Shown here: piece by piece, positions 1-8,740 of the stretch | Numbering within the stretch: position 1 is the first letter of the stretch | Layout: each line of letters begins with the position of its first letter | Origin: an uncultured Pelagibacteraceae bacterium | Lineage (GTDB): Bacteria; Pseudomonadota; Alphaproteobacteria; Pelagibacterales; Pelagibacteraceae | Reading direction: 5' to 3' | DNA length: 36,273 nt | Assembly: GCA_902615045.1 (NCBI GenBank) | Contig: CACMNP010000012.1 | Coordinates: forward strand, 1-36,273 | Position numbers and translations under genes: made by a program | The notes under the pieces: model-generated | What the model was told of the DNA's origin: nothing | The model's database searches: none | What the model saw: only the letters and a program-made list of their open reading frames with translations

Positions 1-24
1 AAGAAGAGCAAGAAAAAAGAATAA
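1..24 (+). CDS. possible 3' end of a gene entering from the left
   Basis: Frame 1 reads a lysine-rich tail (KKSKKKE) and then TAA at 22-24. This could be the C-terminus of a plus-strand protein that converges on mnmA. Seven codons are too few to identify a family, and an AT-rich stretch could read this way by chance, so it is only a weak suggestion. Confidence 0.25.
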   Translation, partial: KKSKKKE

Positions 25-40
25 GAAAAAGTAAAATTAA

Positions 41-1159
41 TTATTCTTTAATCCAACCACCACCAAGAACTTTGTGACCATATTGGTCTTTTTTATAAAA
101 GACACATGCTTGTCCAGGTGAAATACCATCTTCAGAATTATCTAAATTTACCTCAGCATCATTCTCGTTTATAAAATTTACATTGGCGCTTAATAACTTT
201 CCTGTAGACCTAACTTTGACTAATATATTTTCATTTAATTCGTTTTTATCGGATAATAGATTAATATTTTTTAAATTAATTCTCTTTTTTCCTAGATGTT
301 CTCTTCCTCCAACAATTATCTCATTATTTTCTGCATCAATTTTAATTACATATAATGCCTCTTTGTCAGATACTTTAATTCCTTTTCTTTGACCAATGGT
401 AAAATTTATAATTCCATCATGAACGCCTATTACTTCACCATTTAGATTTTTAATATTACCTTTTTTTAAGGAATCTGGCTTAAACTTTTTTATTACTGAT
501 GAATAGTCTCCGTTAGGAACAAAACATATATCTTGACTATCTGGCTTATCTGCAACATTTAAATTTAGTTTTTTAGCAATTTCTCTGGTTTCATTTTTTA
601 ACATTCCACCTAATGGAAATCGTAAATAATTTAATTGCTCTCTTGTAGTATTAAATAGAAAATAACTTTGATCTCTATTTTCATCTACTGCTCTATACAT
701 ATTATTTTTTTCATTTATTGTTATATTTTTTACATAATGACCTGTAATCAAAGCATCAGCATTTAAATCTTTAGCAACTTCATACAAATCTTTAAATTTG
801 ACAGTTTGATTACACTGTACGCATGGTATTGGAGTTTCTCCTTTTAAGTAACTTTCTACAAAATTATCAATAACACCTTGCTTAAATTTATCTTGGTAAT
901 AAAGAATTTTATGATCAATATCTAATTTATGAGCAACTCTTTTAGCATCTATAACATCTTGGCCTGAGCAACATACTTTTGATTTAACAACTTCTTTACT
1001 ATCGTTGTATAGTTTTAACGTTATGCCAGTAACATTATATCCTTGCATTTTCATCAAACCTGCAACTGTAGATGAGTCTACACCACCAGACATAGCTACA
1101 ATTACTTTTGTATCAGACGGTTTCTTATCTAATCCAATTGAGTTTAACTCTAAATTCAT
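41..1159 (-). CDS. mnmA: tRNA-specific 2-thiouridylase MnmA
   Basis: MnmA uses ATP and persulfide sulfur to convert wobble U34 of Lys, Glu and Gln tRNAs to 2-thiouridine in the cytoplasm. The 372-residue length is normal for the family. The PP-loop ATP-binding motif SGGVDSS lies at residues 24-30. The nucleophilic cysteine sits in the QCN context at residue 116 (family position Cys102 in E. coli) and the partner cysteine at residue 212 in DICFVPNG. The C-terminal part carries the expected SPGQACVFY motif. The gene is transcribed leftward and diverges from the small DUF3553 gene at 1201, leaving about 41 bases for two promoters. Nothing is missing. The identification is very safe. Confidence 0.97.
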   Translation of the reverse strand: MNLELNSIGLDKKPSDTKVIVAMSGGVDSSTVAGLMKMQGYNVTGITLKLYNDSKEVVKSKVCCSGQDVIDAKRVAHKLDIDHKILYYQDKFKQGVIDNFVESYLKGETPIPCVQCNQTVKFKDLYEVAKDLNADALITGHYVKNITINEKNNMYRAVDENRDQSYFLFNTTREQLNYLRFPLGGMLKNETREIAKKLNLNVADKPDSQDICFVPNGDYSSVIKKFKPDSLKKGNIKNLNGEVIGVHDGIINFTIGQRKGIKVSDKEALYVIKIDAENNEIIVGGREHLGKKRINLKNINLLSDKNELNENILVKVRSTGKLLSANVNFINENDAEVNLDNSEDGISPGQACVFYKKDQYGHKVLGGGWIKE

Positions 1160-1200
1160 GTGGTGGTATTTATACTCATTTCTATTATAAGTAAAATCAA

Positions 1201-1368
1201 ATGATTTTAGATTTTGAACCAGGTGATAAAGTTATAAATCCTAATAATAAAGATTGGGGAATAGGACAAGTACAGTCAATTATTAAAGAAAAAGTAACTG
1301 TGAATTTCGAAAATGTAGGAAAAAAAGTTATCAATGCTAAAAATATCGAATTAGAAAAGTTAGAATAA
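1201..1368 (+). CDS. DUF3553 family miniprotein
   Basis: This is a 55-residue protein beginning [20 protein letters not shown]. The pattern 'PGD.V..P...DWGIGQVQS', followed by a short beta-rich segment ([13 protein letters not shown]), matches the small alphaproteobacterial DUF3553 family as I remember it. The size and the Gly-Gln-Val-Gln turn suggest a compact SH3-like or KOW-like beta fold. That fold is an inference, and the function is unknown. The TAA ends at 1368 and the next ATG starts at 1369, so it is very likely cotranscribed and translationally coupled with the cysQ-type phosphatase. An antisense reading frame across this region is a shadow. Confidence 0.8.
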   Translation: MILDFEPGDKVINPNNKDWGIGQVQSIIKEKVTVNFENVGKKVINAKNIELEKLE

Positions 1369-2139
1369 ATGAAACAAATCGAAATAAAGGCAGCTATTGA
1401 AAAATTGATTGACACTTTTTTATACGCAGGAAAAGTTTCAATAGAATTAAGAGAAAAAGGATTAAAAAAAGAAATTAAGGAAGATAACACACCTGTTAGC
1501 AATGGTGATCTTGAAGTTAATAGAATTTTAACTGAAAAAATAAGTGACTTAACTCCTCAAATACCGATTGTATCAGAAGAAACTAGTCATAATAAATCCA
1601 AGAAAGATTTAAAAAATTTTTGGCTAATAGATCCAATTGATGGTACTTATGATTATATTAATGATCTTGACGAATTTACTCTAAATGCTGGTTTAATAAT
1701 TAACAATCGAGCAGTAGCAGGTATAATATATGCACCCGCTAAAAATAGATTATTTTATTCTTATGATAAAGGTTGTTCATTTGAAATAATTAATAGTAAA
1801 CATGTAAAATTAGACTGTTCAAAAATTTCAAATAATAAACTTAAATTTGTATCATATTCAAATAAACTAAAACCTGAAATTAGCAAAATATATCAAACAA
1901 TGAATGTTAGTGAATTTAAAAGGATGAAAAGTTCTTTAAAATTTTGTGTAATAGCTTCAAATGAATACGATGGATATGTTGCAGAGCCTAGAGCATGTGA
2001 ATGGGATATAGCAGCTGGACATGCTATTCTTAAAAATGCAGGGGGTATAGTTACAGATTTTGATGGAAATGAAATACTTTACGGAAAAGAAAATTTTAAA
2101 AATCCTAGTATAATTTTGAAAAGAAATAAAAATATATAA
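1369..2139 (+). CDS. cysQ: 3'(2'),5'-bisphosphate nucleotidase, CysQ / inositol monophosphatase family
   Basis: This is a Mg2+-dependent, Li+-sensitive type phosphatase. Family members remove the 3' phosphate from PAP or PAPS (CysQ), or phosphate from myo-inositol phosphates. Metal-binding motifs are visible: SEE at residues 69-71, LIDPIDGT at 86-93, and EWDIAAGHAIL at 211-221. The 256-residue length is typical. The combination of 'FWLIDPIDGTYDYI' and 'AEPRACEWDIAAG' favours CysQ over a pure inositol monophosphatase, but exact substrate choice cannot be read from sequence. The gene abuts the DUF3553 gene upstream. Its stop shares bases with the next start (TAATG at 2137-2141). Confidence 0.85.
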   Translation: MKQIEIKAAIEKLIDTFLYAGKVSIELREKGLKKEIKEDNTPVSNGDLEVNRILTEKISDLTPQIPIVSEETSHNKSKKDLKNFWLIDPIDGTYDYINDLDEFTLNAGLIINNRAVAGIIYAPAKNRLFYSYDKGCSFEIINSKHVKLDCSKISNNKLKFVSYSNKLKPEISKIYQTMNVSEFKRMKSSLKFCVIASNEYDGYVAEPRACEWDIAAGHAILKNAGGIVTDFDGNEILYGKENFKNPSIILKRNKNI

Positions 2140-2288
2140 TGAGTGAGCAATTAAGAATAATATTAATTATAATAGTTTCTGTATCAATTTTTGGATTGAT
2201 AGTATTTGTGATGGTAAAAAACTATATCAAAAGCAAAATTCAGTATTATTTAGAAGAAAAAAATAAAAAGTCTAAAGAAGATTTATAA
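2139..2288 (+). CDS. small single-span membrane protein
   Basis: This 49-residue ORF starts with ATG inside the TAATG overlap with the phosphatase stop. It has one hydrophobic segment at about residues 6-27 (ILIIIVSVSIFGLIVFVMV), then a basic and polar tail ending KKSKEDL. I do not recognise a family. The translational coupling to the cysQ-type gene and the clean membrane-anchor-plus-charged-tail layout argue that it is real. Its 3' end overlaps the convergent recX gene by 17 bases. Confidence 0.6.
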   Translation: MSEQLRIILIIIVSVSIFGLIVFVMVKNYIKSKIQYYLEEKNKKSKEDL

Positions 2289-2835
2289 TTTTCAAATATT
2301 CCTCTTTATCTAGTTCCATTACTCTTCTGGAAACTTCAAAATCAAATCCAGATCTTGCTAATATACCAATATCTTTTTTATAGAATAATTGTCTATTATC
2401 TTCAGTTCTTGAAGGACCAATTCTTTTTTTTTTACAAACTTTTATGGCTGAAAAAAAATCTTGATCTTCATTATTTTCATTAATTTGTTCAATTGTATTT
2501 TTAATATATTTTTCTCCAACCCCTTTACTTATTAAATAATTTCTAATCTTATTTATTGATGAACCTCTTTGGATTAGACTTTTTGCTTTTGTTTCTGAAT
2601 AAAATTTATCATTTATAAATTTAGATTTTTCTAAATCTTCAGCTACAATCTCGATTAGATCTGAAATATTGCTTCTTTTAACGTTATCAACTTTAGATCT
2701 TAAATATTTCTTTAAAAGATATGTTTTTAGCTGTTGTTTTGATGGTGCAAATTTTTCTACATAATTAAGTGCAAAGTTGCGCATTTCATCAATTGTCGCT
2801 TCTAAGTTTTTTTTTTTATTTTTTATAGGAATCAT
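2272..2835 (-). CDS. recX: recombination regulator RecX
   Basis: RecX binds RecA filaments and limits their activity. The protein is made of degenerate three-helix repeats, seen here in the segments around RSKVDNVKRSN, INDKFYSETKAKSLIQRGSS, and the C-terminal SRRVMELDKEEYLK, which is typical of the family. I place the start at the ATG reading leftward from 2835 (MIPIKNKKKN). This gives 187 residues. An upstream in-frame ATG at 2874 would overlap the divergent gene at 2863 and adds a non-conserved hydrophobic leader. recA is not adjacent. The identity is fairly sure, but RecX sequences diverge strongly. Confidence 0.78.
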   Translation of the reverse strand: MIPIKNKKKNLEATIDEMRNFALNYVEKFAPSKQQLKTYLLKKYLRSKVDNVKRSNISDLIEIVAEDLEKSKFINDKFYSETKAKSLIQRGSSINKIRNYLISKGVGEKYIKNTIEQINENNEDQDFFSAIKVCKKKRIGPSRTEDNRQLFYKKDIGILARSGFDFEVSRRVMELDKEEYLKIINLL

Positions 2836-2862
2836 TATTGCATTTAATATAATATAACCCTG

Positions 2863-3336
2863 ATGATTGAACAAATATCTGCATTTTTTACAGTAGAAAT
2901 GATCTATATGTGGTTGAATATAGGTGTAATACCTTTTTGGTTAATGCTTATTATTTTTCCACAAACTAAAGTTTGTGGTTTATTTGTTACATCAATAATT
3001 CCAACATTTATTTTGGCAAGTGTTTATGTTTATCTATTATATATATTTTTTTTCGCAGGATATGATTTTGATAAAAACTTTATTTTATATTTAAGTTTTT
3101 ATGATCTTGCTGAGCTTTTTGAGAATAATGAGTTTTTAATTTTATTTTGGACGCACTTCTTAGCTATAAATTTGTTTTGTGGATCTTGGATTGTTAGAGA
3201 TAGCCAGAGGTTTTATATGTCAAAAATTCTTGTCTTTTTTCCTTTAATAATCACATATTTTATTGGTCCTTTAGGATTATTTATATACTGGGTGATAAGA
3301 ATTTTTTTCGCAAAGAGAATAAGTTTATTTGATTAA
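2863..3336 (+). CDS. ABA4-like (DUF4281) integral membrane protein
   Basis: This is a 157-residue protein with about four membrane spans. Features typical of the ABA4-like/DUF4281 family are visible: 'N.GVIPFWLMLI.FP' in the first third, 'W.HFLAINLFCGSWIVRDS' at about residues 103-121, and 'GPLGLFIYWVIR' near the C-terminus. Plant ABA4 acts in neoxanthin formation. Bacterial relatives have no settled role, though a link to carotenoids is sometimes proposed. No carotenoid gene lies beside it here. It starts 27 bases from the divergent recX start. Confidence 0.75.
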   Translation: MIEQISAFFTVEMIYMWLNIGVIPFWLMLIIFPQTKVCGLFVTSIIPTFILASVYVYLLYIFFFAGYDFDKNFILYLSFYDLAELFENNEFLILFWTHFLAINLFCGSWIVRDSQRFYMSKILVFFPLIITYFIGPLGLFIYWVIRIFFAKRISLFD

Positions 3337-3339
3337 TTT

Positions 3340-3726
3340 TTATTTCTCTACTTTAAAGCCACTGCTCTTCATTTGAGAAAAGCCACCATCTATATGTGAA
3401 ATTTTTTCAAACCCCATATCTTTCAATGATTTTGTAGCTAGTGCAGATCTTAGTCCACCTGCACAAAATAAAACCATTTCTTTGTTCATATCTATCTTGC
3501 CTTCTTTAAAGTAAGGACTATCTGGATCCATCCAAAACTCTAACATTCCTCTAGGAATGTGATGAGAATTTTCTATTCTTCCCATTTTCTCAAGTTCTCG
3601 AATATCTCTTATATCAATTAAATTGCATTTATCACTGTTTACCATCTCTAATGCTTCCGCTGGGGAAAGTGTCTTGATTTCTGTCAAAGCTTCTGCGACC
3701 AATGTTTGTGCTGATTTAATGCTCAT
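3340..3726 (-). CDS. rhodanese-like sulfurtransferase domain protein
   Basis: This is a 128-residue single rhodanese domain. The predicted active-site cysteine is residue 88 in the loop FCAGGLRSALA, preceded by the CH2A-like 'CNLIDIRDIRE' at about 34-43 and followed by 'HIDGGFSQMKSSG'. Such proteins move sulfane sulfur to acceptors such as cyanide or thiols, but the physiological acceptor here is unknown. No signal peptide is visible, so it should be cytoplasmic. It converges on the ABA4-like gene with three bases between them. It diverges from the peroxiredoxin gene at 3770, and the pair may reflect shared redox or sulfur biology. Confidence 0.88.
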   Translation of the reverse strand: MSIKSAQTLVAEALTEIKTLSPAEALEMVNSDKCNLIDIRDIRELEKMGRIENSHHIPRGMLEFWMDPDSPYFKEGKIDMNKEMVLFCAGGLRSALATKSLKDMGFEKISHIDGGFSQMKSSGFKVEK

Positions 3727-3769
3727 AAAGGTTTAATACATCATTATAAATTTTAATCTACGAAAAAAT

Positions 3770-4219
3770 ATGCCAAATAAAGCTCCTAATTTCAAAATCC
3801 CATCAACCAATTCAAAACTTTTAGAGCTAAAGAAAATCAAAAGTAAATATAAAGTTTTATATTTCTATCCAAAAGATAATACACCAGGGTGCACAGTTGA
3901 GACAAAAGACTTCAATTCTCTACTTTCACAATTTAAAAAATTAGACTGTGAAGTTATTGGTATTTCTAAAGATAGTATGGAAAGTCATGAAAAATTTAGA
4001 GATAAATTTAAAATTAAGTTTGATTTGGTAGCAGACGTAAAAAAAGAAGCGATTAAAGCATACAAAGTTTGGGGTAAAAAAAAATTCATGGGTAGAGAAT
4101 TTATGGGATTAATAAGAAGTACATTTTTATTAAAAGATGACAAAATTATTAAAGAGTGGCGTTCAGTAAAAGTTAAAGACCACGCAAAAGAAGTATTAGA
4201 ATTTTTAAAAAAAGTTTAA
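3770..4219 (+). CDS. bcp: Bcp/PrxQ-type thiol peroxiredoxin
   Basis: This 149-residue AhpC/TSA-family peroxidase reduces hydroperoxides in the cytoplasm. The peroxidatic cysteine is residue 41 in the motif YFYPKDNTPGCTVE. In many Bcp/PrxQ proteins the resolving cysteine follows five residues later (GCTxEACxF). Here that position is lysine (CTVETKDF). The only other cysteine is Cys60, in KKLDCEVIGIS. The enzyme is therefore either a one-cysteine type or resolves through Cys60 or an external thiol. The gene ends just before a strong GC hairpin terminator at 4221-4250. Confidence 0.9.
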   Translation: MPNKAPNFKIPSTNSKLLELKKIKSKYKVLYFYPKDNTPGCTVETKDFNSLLSQFKKLDCEVIGISKDSMESHEKFRDKFKIKFDLVADVKKEAIKAYKVWGKKKFMGREFMGLIRSTFLLKDDKIIKEWRSVKVKDHAKEVLEFLKKV

Positions 4220-4220
4220 T

Positions 4221-4250
4221 AAAAAAAGGCCCCATTTACGGGGCCTTTTT
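4221..4250. terminator. bidirectional intrinsic terminator between bcp and amtB
   Basis: A perfect GGCCCC / GGGGCC stem with loop ATTTAC (4228-4245) is flanked by an A run on the left and a T run on the right. The same hairpin can therefore stop transcripts from the plus-strand bcp gene and from the minus-strand amtB gene. Confidence 0.93.
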
Positions 4251-4277
4251 AGTTTAACTTAAGGGAGGGAGTTAAAT

Positions 4278-5579
4278 TTAGTCTCTTATAGCGTAAGCTA
4301 TTACACCAGTTTCAGTTACATCTGTACCTTTCAGTTCAGCCTCTTTACTTAATCTGATACCCATAGTGTTTTTCATAATTGCCCATACAATGTATGATAC
4401 TACAAAAACAAATGCGTTGATCGAGATTACACCGATTAACTGTGCACTAAAATTTGCGTCAGAGTTTGTTAATGGAACAGCTAATGTTCCCCAAACTCCA
4501 GCAAATAAGTGAGCTGGTATTGCACCAACAACATCATCAATCTTAAATGAGAATAATAGTTTTGTTCCAAACACTACTATTAATCCACCGATTGCACCGA
4601 TGAATATTGCTGCTATAGGTGCTGGCGCTAATGGTTCAGCTGTTATTGCAACTAATCCACCAATCGCACCGTTAAGCATTTGAACTACATCAGTTTTACC
4701 ATACATTAATCTAGTAATTACTGCTGCTGCTAAAACACCACCACACGCTGCTAAGTTTGTATTAATAAATATGTTTGATACAGCTACTGCATCATCGAAA
4801 GTTCCCATAGCAAGCTGTGAACCACCGTTGAAACCGAACCAACCTAACCATAAAATAAATACTCCAACTGTTACCAAAGGTATAGAAGAAGCTGCAAATG
4901 GTCTCATTGGCTTAGCAGCACCTGATTTATCAAATCTTCCTGTTCTTGCACCTAACAACATAGCACCTGCTAAAGCTGCAGCACCACCAGTTGAGTGTAC
5001 AAGAGTTGAACCAGCAAAATCAGAGAAACCTAAAGCGGCTAACCAGCCACCACCCCACTGCCATCCCATGACAATTGGATAAATGATTCCTGATAAAATT
5101 GCTGCAAATAAGAAGAAAGGCCATAATTTAATTCTTTCTGCTAACGTACCAGATACAATTGATACTGTTGTTGCACAGAACACCATTTGGAAATACCAAT
5201 CCGAACCATCTGCATATCCTGTATCAACAGCACTTGCATCAGACCACGGTGTGAATGTTCCTATATAGCCACCTTCTGGAATTCCATATGCTAGATTATA
5301 ACCAACCATCCAGAACATAATTCCAGCGATAGAAAATAATCCTATATTTTTTGCACAAATTACAGATACACTTTTTGAAGTTACCATTCCTGATTCTAGC
5401 ATCGCAAATCCGCAAGCCATAAACATGACAAGAAAACCACAAACTAAAAATAGAAATGTATTAAAAATAAATCCAACTTCTGCAGAGACTGTAGATTCGG
5501 CATAACCTACACTTGTCATGTTTAGTAAGAAAAACAAACTTACTAAAGGACCGACAAGTTTTTTTAAATGTTTAGTCAT
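4278..5579 (-). CDS. amtB: ammonium transporter, Amt family
   Basis: This inner-membrane trimeric channel takes up ammonium and is usually important under nitrogen limitation. The protein is 433 residues with an N-terminal signal-like segment (about 1-27, ending SVGYA) and eleven expected helices. The paired pore histidines are His195 (in STLVHSTGG) and His357 (in AHLFAGVWG). The conserved DFAGS aspartate precedes the first. A clear Shine-Dalgarno GGAGG lies four bases before the ATG (5584-5588), stronger than most genes here. No glnB/glnK gene is adjacent, unlike the common glnK-amtB pair. The leader from 5580 to 5728 contains a long hairpin. Confidence 0.96.
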   Translation of the reverse strand: MTKHLKKLVGPLVSLFFLLNMTSVGYAESTVSAEVGFIFNTFLFLVCGFLVMFMACGFAMLESGMVTSKSVSVICAKNIGLFSIAGIMFWMVGYNLAYGIPEGGYIGTFTPWSDASAVDTGYADGSDWYFQMVFCATTVSIVSGTLAERIKLWPFFLFAAILSGIIYPIVMGWQWGGGWLAALGFSDFAGSTLVHSTGGAAALAGAMLLGARTGRFDKSGAAKPMRPFAASSIPLVTVGVFILWLGWFGFNGGSQLAMGTFDDAVAVSNIFINTNLAACGGVLAAAVITRLMYGKTDVVQMLNGAIGGLVAITAEPLAPAPIAAIFIGAIGGLIVVFGTKLLFSFKIDDVVGAIPAHLFAGVWGTLAVPLTNSDANFSAQLIGVISINAFVFVVSYIVWAIMKNTMGIRLSKEAELKGTDVTETGVIAYAIRD

Positions 5580-5675
5580 TTAACCTCCATTGTTAAAAAG
5601 AGGTTCTTATAATTTTAAAAAAAATAAAAACTAATGATTGTTGTTAAAAATAGATATGCAGTTTTTGCATGTAGA

Positions 5676-5719
5676 AACAGCCTTTATTAAGAATTTTACC
5701 ATTCCTAATAAAGGCTGTT
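5676..5719 (-). terminator. 14-bp stem-loop between the HU gene and amtB
   Basis: Arms AACAGCCTTTATTA (5676-5689) and TAATAAAGGCTGTT (5706-5719) pair perfectly around a 16-base loop, starting ten bases past the HU stop codon. There is no T tract on the minus strand after it. It is either a weak terminator, an RNA 3'-end stabiliser for the HU message, or part of the amtB leader. A smaller ATGCA/TGCAT hairpin follows near 5656-5670. Confidence 0.65.
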
Positions 5720-5728
5720 AAATGAGAT

Positions 5729-6004
5729 TTACTTGTTAAATACTTCTTTAAGTGCTTTAGCAGGTAAAAACTTTACCTTTTGAGAAGCAGCGATTTGGAT
5801 TTGCTCTCCAGTTCTTGGATTACGTCCAATTCGGGCTTTTCTTTTAGCCACTTTATATGTACCAAAACCTGCAATCTTTACAGAATCGTCGTTTTTCAAC
5901 GCATCTAGTATAGTATTCGTAATAGTATCAAAAGTACGCTCTGCATCAGCTTTACTTTGATTTAACGAACCAGCTAGCTTTGCTACTAATTGTTTTTTGT
6001 TCAT
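5729..6004 (-). CDS. hup: HU-family nucleoid DNA-binding protein
   Basis: This 91-residue histone-like protein bends and compacts DNA as a dimer. The conserved DNA-binding arm motif GRNPRTG is at residues 60-66, and the GFGTYKVAKRKAR strand precedes it. The start is supported by GGAG six bases before the ATG. I cannot tell HU-alpha from HU-beta type, and IHF is less likely because the sequence follows the HU arm pattern. The region upstream (6005-6156) is extremely AT-rich and should hold its promoter. A long hairpin follows the gene. Confidence 0.94.
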   Translation of the reverse strand: MNKKQLVAKLAGSLNQSKADAERTFDTITNTILDALKNDDSVKIAGFGTYKVAKRKARIGRNPRTGEQIQIAASQKVKFLPAKALKEVFNK

Positions 6005-6156
6005 TTTAGCTCCGGTTTTAAAGGTTTATGAAACTATACTTAACAAAATCATTGATAATTCAAGCTTTTTTTTAGTATATATTTTTTTTTGAACAACAAT
6101 ATATAGTGGTAAAAAAAGTCAATAAATCCAATGTTTTTTTAGCTATTAAAAAAGCC

Positions 6157-7266
6157 TTAAAATAAGCCTAAATCTTTAAGGTCGTTAAATGTTGCGAAAA
6201 ACATCAAAGATAACAACAAAAACATTCCGATTCGAAAAAAACCTTCCTGTGTTTTTTGACTTAAAGGACGACCTAATACTTTTTCAAATGCATAAAACAT
6301 CAGATGTCCTCCATCTAATAAAGGTATAGGAAATAAGTTAATTAGTCCTAAACTTATAGAAATATATGCCATCATACTGACAAAAGGTATAATTCCAAAT
6401 TCTGCAACTTGGCCAGAAATTTTAGCAATTCTAATTGGACCACCCAATTGAGAACTGTCCCCTGCCCCTGTAAACATTGATCCAAGATATTTAAGTGATG
6501 AAGTTGTTACAAAATAAACTTCATTAAATGATTGAAGTAAAGCTTGTGCAGGTCCAAGTTTTTTGTGTGTTATTTGATTGTTATAAGGACTAAGTTTAAT
6601 ACCTACCATCCTTTTCTTTAATTTGTTTCCTAATTCATCAACGCTATCAACAAAATTTGGTTTAACTTTTAAAATTATCTCCTGGTCATATCTTGAAATT
6701 TTAAAATCGATAAATTCTGATGTTGACATTGCTATTAATTTAGAAACATCAAGAATACTCTCAACTTTTGTATTATCTATTTCAATAATAACATCATTTT
6801 TTTGCATACCAGCAACTTCTGCTGGACTATCTTTTAATACTTCATCAATTACAGCTGGTGTAAAATCTTTACCTGCAAACATGTATATGAAAGTAAAAAT
6901 GACTAAAGCTAATATAAAATTAGCCAATGGTCCTCCAGCAACAATTAATGCTCTTTGGTAAAGAGGTTTTGTTACAAACAATTTATGTTGGTCTTCTTTG
7001 CTATATTTTTTTAGTAGTTCCTCTTGATCTGCTTGTGAAAATACATTCCTATCTCCGAAAAATTTTACATAACCGCCTAGTGGTATCCAACAAACTTTCC
7101 ATCTTGTCCCTGATTTATCGTTCCATCCAAATAATTCTCGACCAAAACCTATCGAAAAGTCTGTTACACCAACACCATATCTTTTTGCAAAATAATAATG
7201 TCCATATTCATGAATGAAAACAACGACAACAATTAATACAATAAATGGTAATATAAAATTGAGCAT
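6157..7266 (-). CDS. rseP: RIP metalloprotease RseP (site-2 protease family)
   Basis: This intramembrane zinc protease cleaves membrane-bound regulators such as anti-sigma factors and clears signal peptide remnants. The zinc motif HEYGH is at residues 19-23 in the first membrane helix. A PDZ domain follows at about 140-190 (DSPAEVAGMQKNDVIIEID). The third zinc ligand is in the LLDGGH motif at about 316-321 in a late helix. The 369-residue length is normal. In many proteobacteria rseP lies between dxr and bamA. Here it lies between thiV and the HU gene, so the usual context is lost. It is separated from thiV by only about 40 bases. Confidence 0.95.
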   Translation of the reverse strand: MLNFILPFIVLIVVVVFIHEYGHYYFAKRYGVGVTDFSIGFGRELFGWNDKSGTRWKVCWIPLGGYVKFFGDRNVFSQADQEELLKKYSKEDQHKLFVTKPLYQRALIVAGGPLANFILALVIFTFIYMFAGKDFTPAVIDEVLKDSPAEVAGMQKNDVIIEIDNTKVESILDVSKLIAMSTSEFIDFKISRYDQEIILKVKPNFVDSVDELGNKLKKRMVGIKLSPYNNQITHKKLGPAQALLQSFNEVYFVTTSSLKYLGSMFTGAGDSSQLGGPIRIAKISGQVAEFGIIPFVSMMAYISISLGLINLFPIPLLDGGHLMFYAFEKVLGRPLSQKTQEGFFRIGMFLLLSLMFFATFNDLKDLGLF

Positions 7267-7307
7267 TTATTAAATTATACAATAATTAGGTTTTTAATAA
7301 ACATCAA

Positions 7308-8738
7308 TTATTTCAATTTCCATGCAATTATTGGTGATAAAGTTGCCGCAATAAATGAACAAAATAAAAGAGATTGAGAAATATACGATGGTGCTAAATC
7401 CATTGGCAAAATTATGCCAAATAGTATTGATTTAGAAAAATCAGGACTTGGAAAAAATAATAGTCCTGCAATTAATCCTATTAATATAGAAACATAAGCA
7501 TTTTTTTCATCATAAGATTTTGAATAAAAAGTATAAAAAACACTTAGAACAGCCGAACAACAAAATAAATCTGCTATTAAGAATAAATAAAGAATACTAA
7601 ATCCTTTTGATGCAACAAAAAAAGCTATGACTGAAAGAAAAATAACAAATTTTTTTGAGATATTTAAATGATTATTTTTTAAATTTAATACTTTATCTAC
7701 ATCGACTATTACCAAACTTGAAATAGCATTTATTAAAGTATCGATACTACTTATTGTTAAAGAGATAGCTAAAATTATTACAATGACTGAAAATATTATT
7801 AAATTTTCTTTTAATAAAATTGAGAAAAATGCAAGATCAGGTATTACATTAGTATCTTGAGAGACAGCCACTAAACCACTAAATCCCATAAAAAAGACTA
7901 TTGGTAATATTATTAAAAATGAAAATATTAAACTTTTTTTTAAAACTTCGTAATTTTTTGCAGCATAAACTCTCTGCCAATTACCTTGATGAAAAAGATT
8001 AGTTGCAGCTACAGCAATAAAGAAAGTTAAACCAGCAGTATAATTTGGGAGATAACTAAAACTTAACAAATGCGGATTATTATTTTTAATAATTTCAAAG
8101 TTAAATTCGTTTGTTTCAATTGAGGTAATAAAAATTAAACTAATTATTAAAAGAGCTGTAAATACAAAAAATTGAATATTATCTGTGATTAAGGATGCTC
8201 TTAACCCTCCATATAATGTGTAAAGTAACGAACATGATATTACTATTAAAGAGGTAATCCACAATTCAGTGCCAGATATGTAATTAATTAAAAAAGCTAC
8301 AGCAGTAACTTCAGCAATTAAAAATATTGTCATGTAAAAAATAGAAAAAACTAAAATAAGTTTATAAAGATTTGGTCCAAATCTTAATCTTATAATTTCA
8401 ATAATACTTTTGCCTTGCGGATAACTAGTTCTAAATTTTTTACTAAGGTAAATTAAAATAAAGAGTGGAAATGCAGTTCCTAGTGAATAACCAATCACTG
8501 CACCAATTCCTCCCCATGTTGCTGCTGATGCGGGTCCAAATAAAATCCAAGCACCAAGTGCTGAAGCAACAAGACTTGTTGTTAAGGATAAAGTTCCAAT
8601 CGAACGGTTTGCAACTAAATAATTATTAAGTCCTTTAAATTTTTTTGAAAAATAAATTCCAACAAAAACAAATATCAAAGAAATTGAAATAATTAATATT
8701 ATTGCTGATGATTGATTGATTATATTTAAATTATTCAT
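7308..8738 (-). CDS. thiV: sodium:solute symporter, TPP-riboswitch controlled; ThiV-type thiamine-pyrimidine (HMP) transporter
   Basis: This is a 476-residue sodium:solute symporter family (SSS) protein with about 13 membrane spans. The family core around 'VASALGAWILFGPASAATWGG' and 'TLYGGLRASLITDNIQ' is recognisable. Directly upstream is a TPP riboswitch (8741-8806), which ties the gene to thiamine metabolism. SAR11 cells lack pyrimidine synthesis for thiamine and need HMP. An SSS gene behind a TPP switch, called thiV, has been proposed in Pelagibacter as the importer. This gene matches that description. The substrate (HMP, its amino analogue, or thiamine) is known only by proposal. The start ATG lies three bases after GGG of the switch's 3' end, suggesting translational control. 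Confidence 0.88.
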   Translation of the reverse strand: MNNLNIINQSSAIILIISISLIFVFVGIYFSKKFKGLNNYLVANRSIGTLSLTTSLVASALGAWILFGPASAATWGGIGAVIGYSLGTAFPLFILIYLSKKFRTSYPQGKSIIEIIRLRFGPNLYKLILVFSIFYMTIFLIAEVTAVAFLINYISGTELWITSLIVISCSLLYTLYGGLRASLITDNIQFFVFTALLIISLIFITSIETNEFNFEIIKNNNPHLLSFSYLPNYTAGLTFFIAVAATNLFHQGNWQRVYAAKNYEVLKKSLIFSFLIILPIVFFMGFSGLVAVSQDTNVIPDLAFFSILLKENLIIFSVIVIILAISLTISSIDTLINAISSLVIVDVDKVLNLKNNHLNISKKFVIFLSVIAFFVASKGFSILYLFLIADLFCCSAVLSVFYTFYSKSYDEKNAYVSILIGLIAGLLFFPSPDFSKSILFGIILPMDLAPSYISQSLLFCSFIAATLSPIIAWKLK

Positions 8739-8740
8739 TT

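Noticed and set aside
1197..1502. Antisense open frame of about 100 codons opposite the DUF3553 and cysQ-type genes
   Set aside because: Both sense genes have strong family motifs, and this frame has none.
2836..2874. Longer N-terminus for RecX
   Set aside because: It overlaps the divergent ABA4-like gene start and adds unconserved residues.
4771..5268. Plus-strand frames opposite amtB, rich in Pro and Ala
   Set aside because: They mirror the glycine- and alanine-rich AmtB helices and have no start context.
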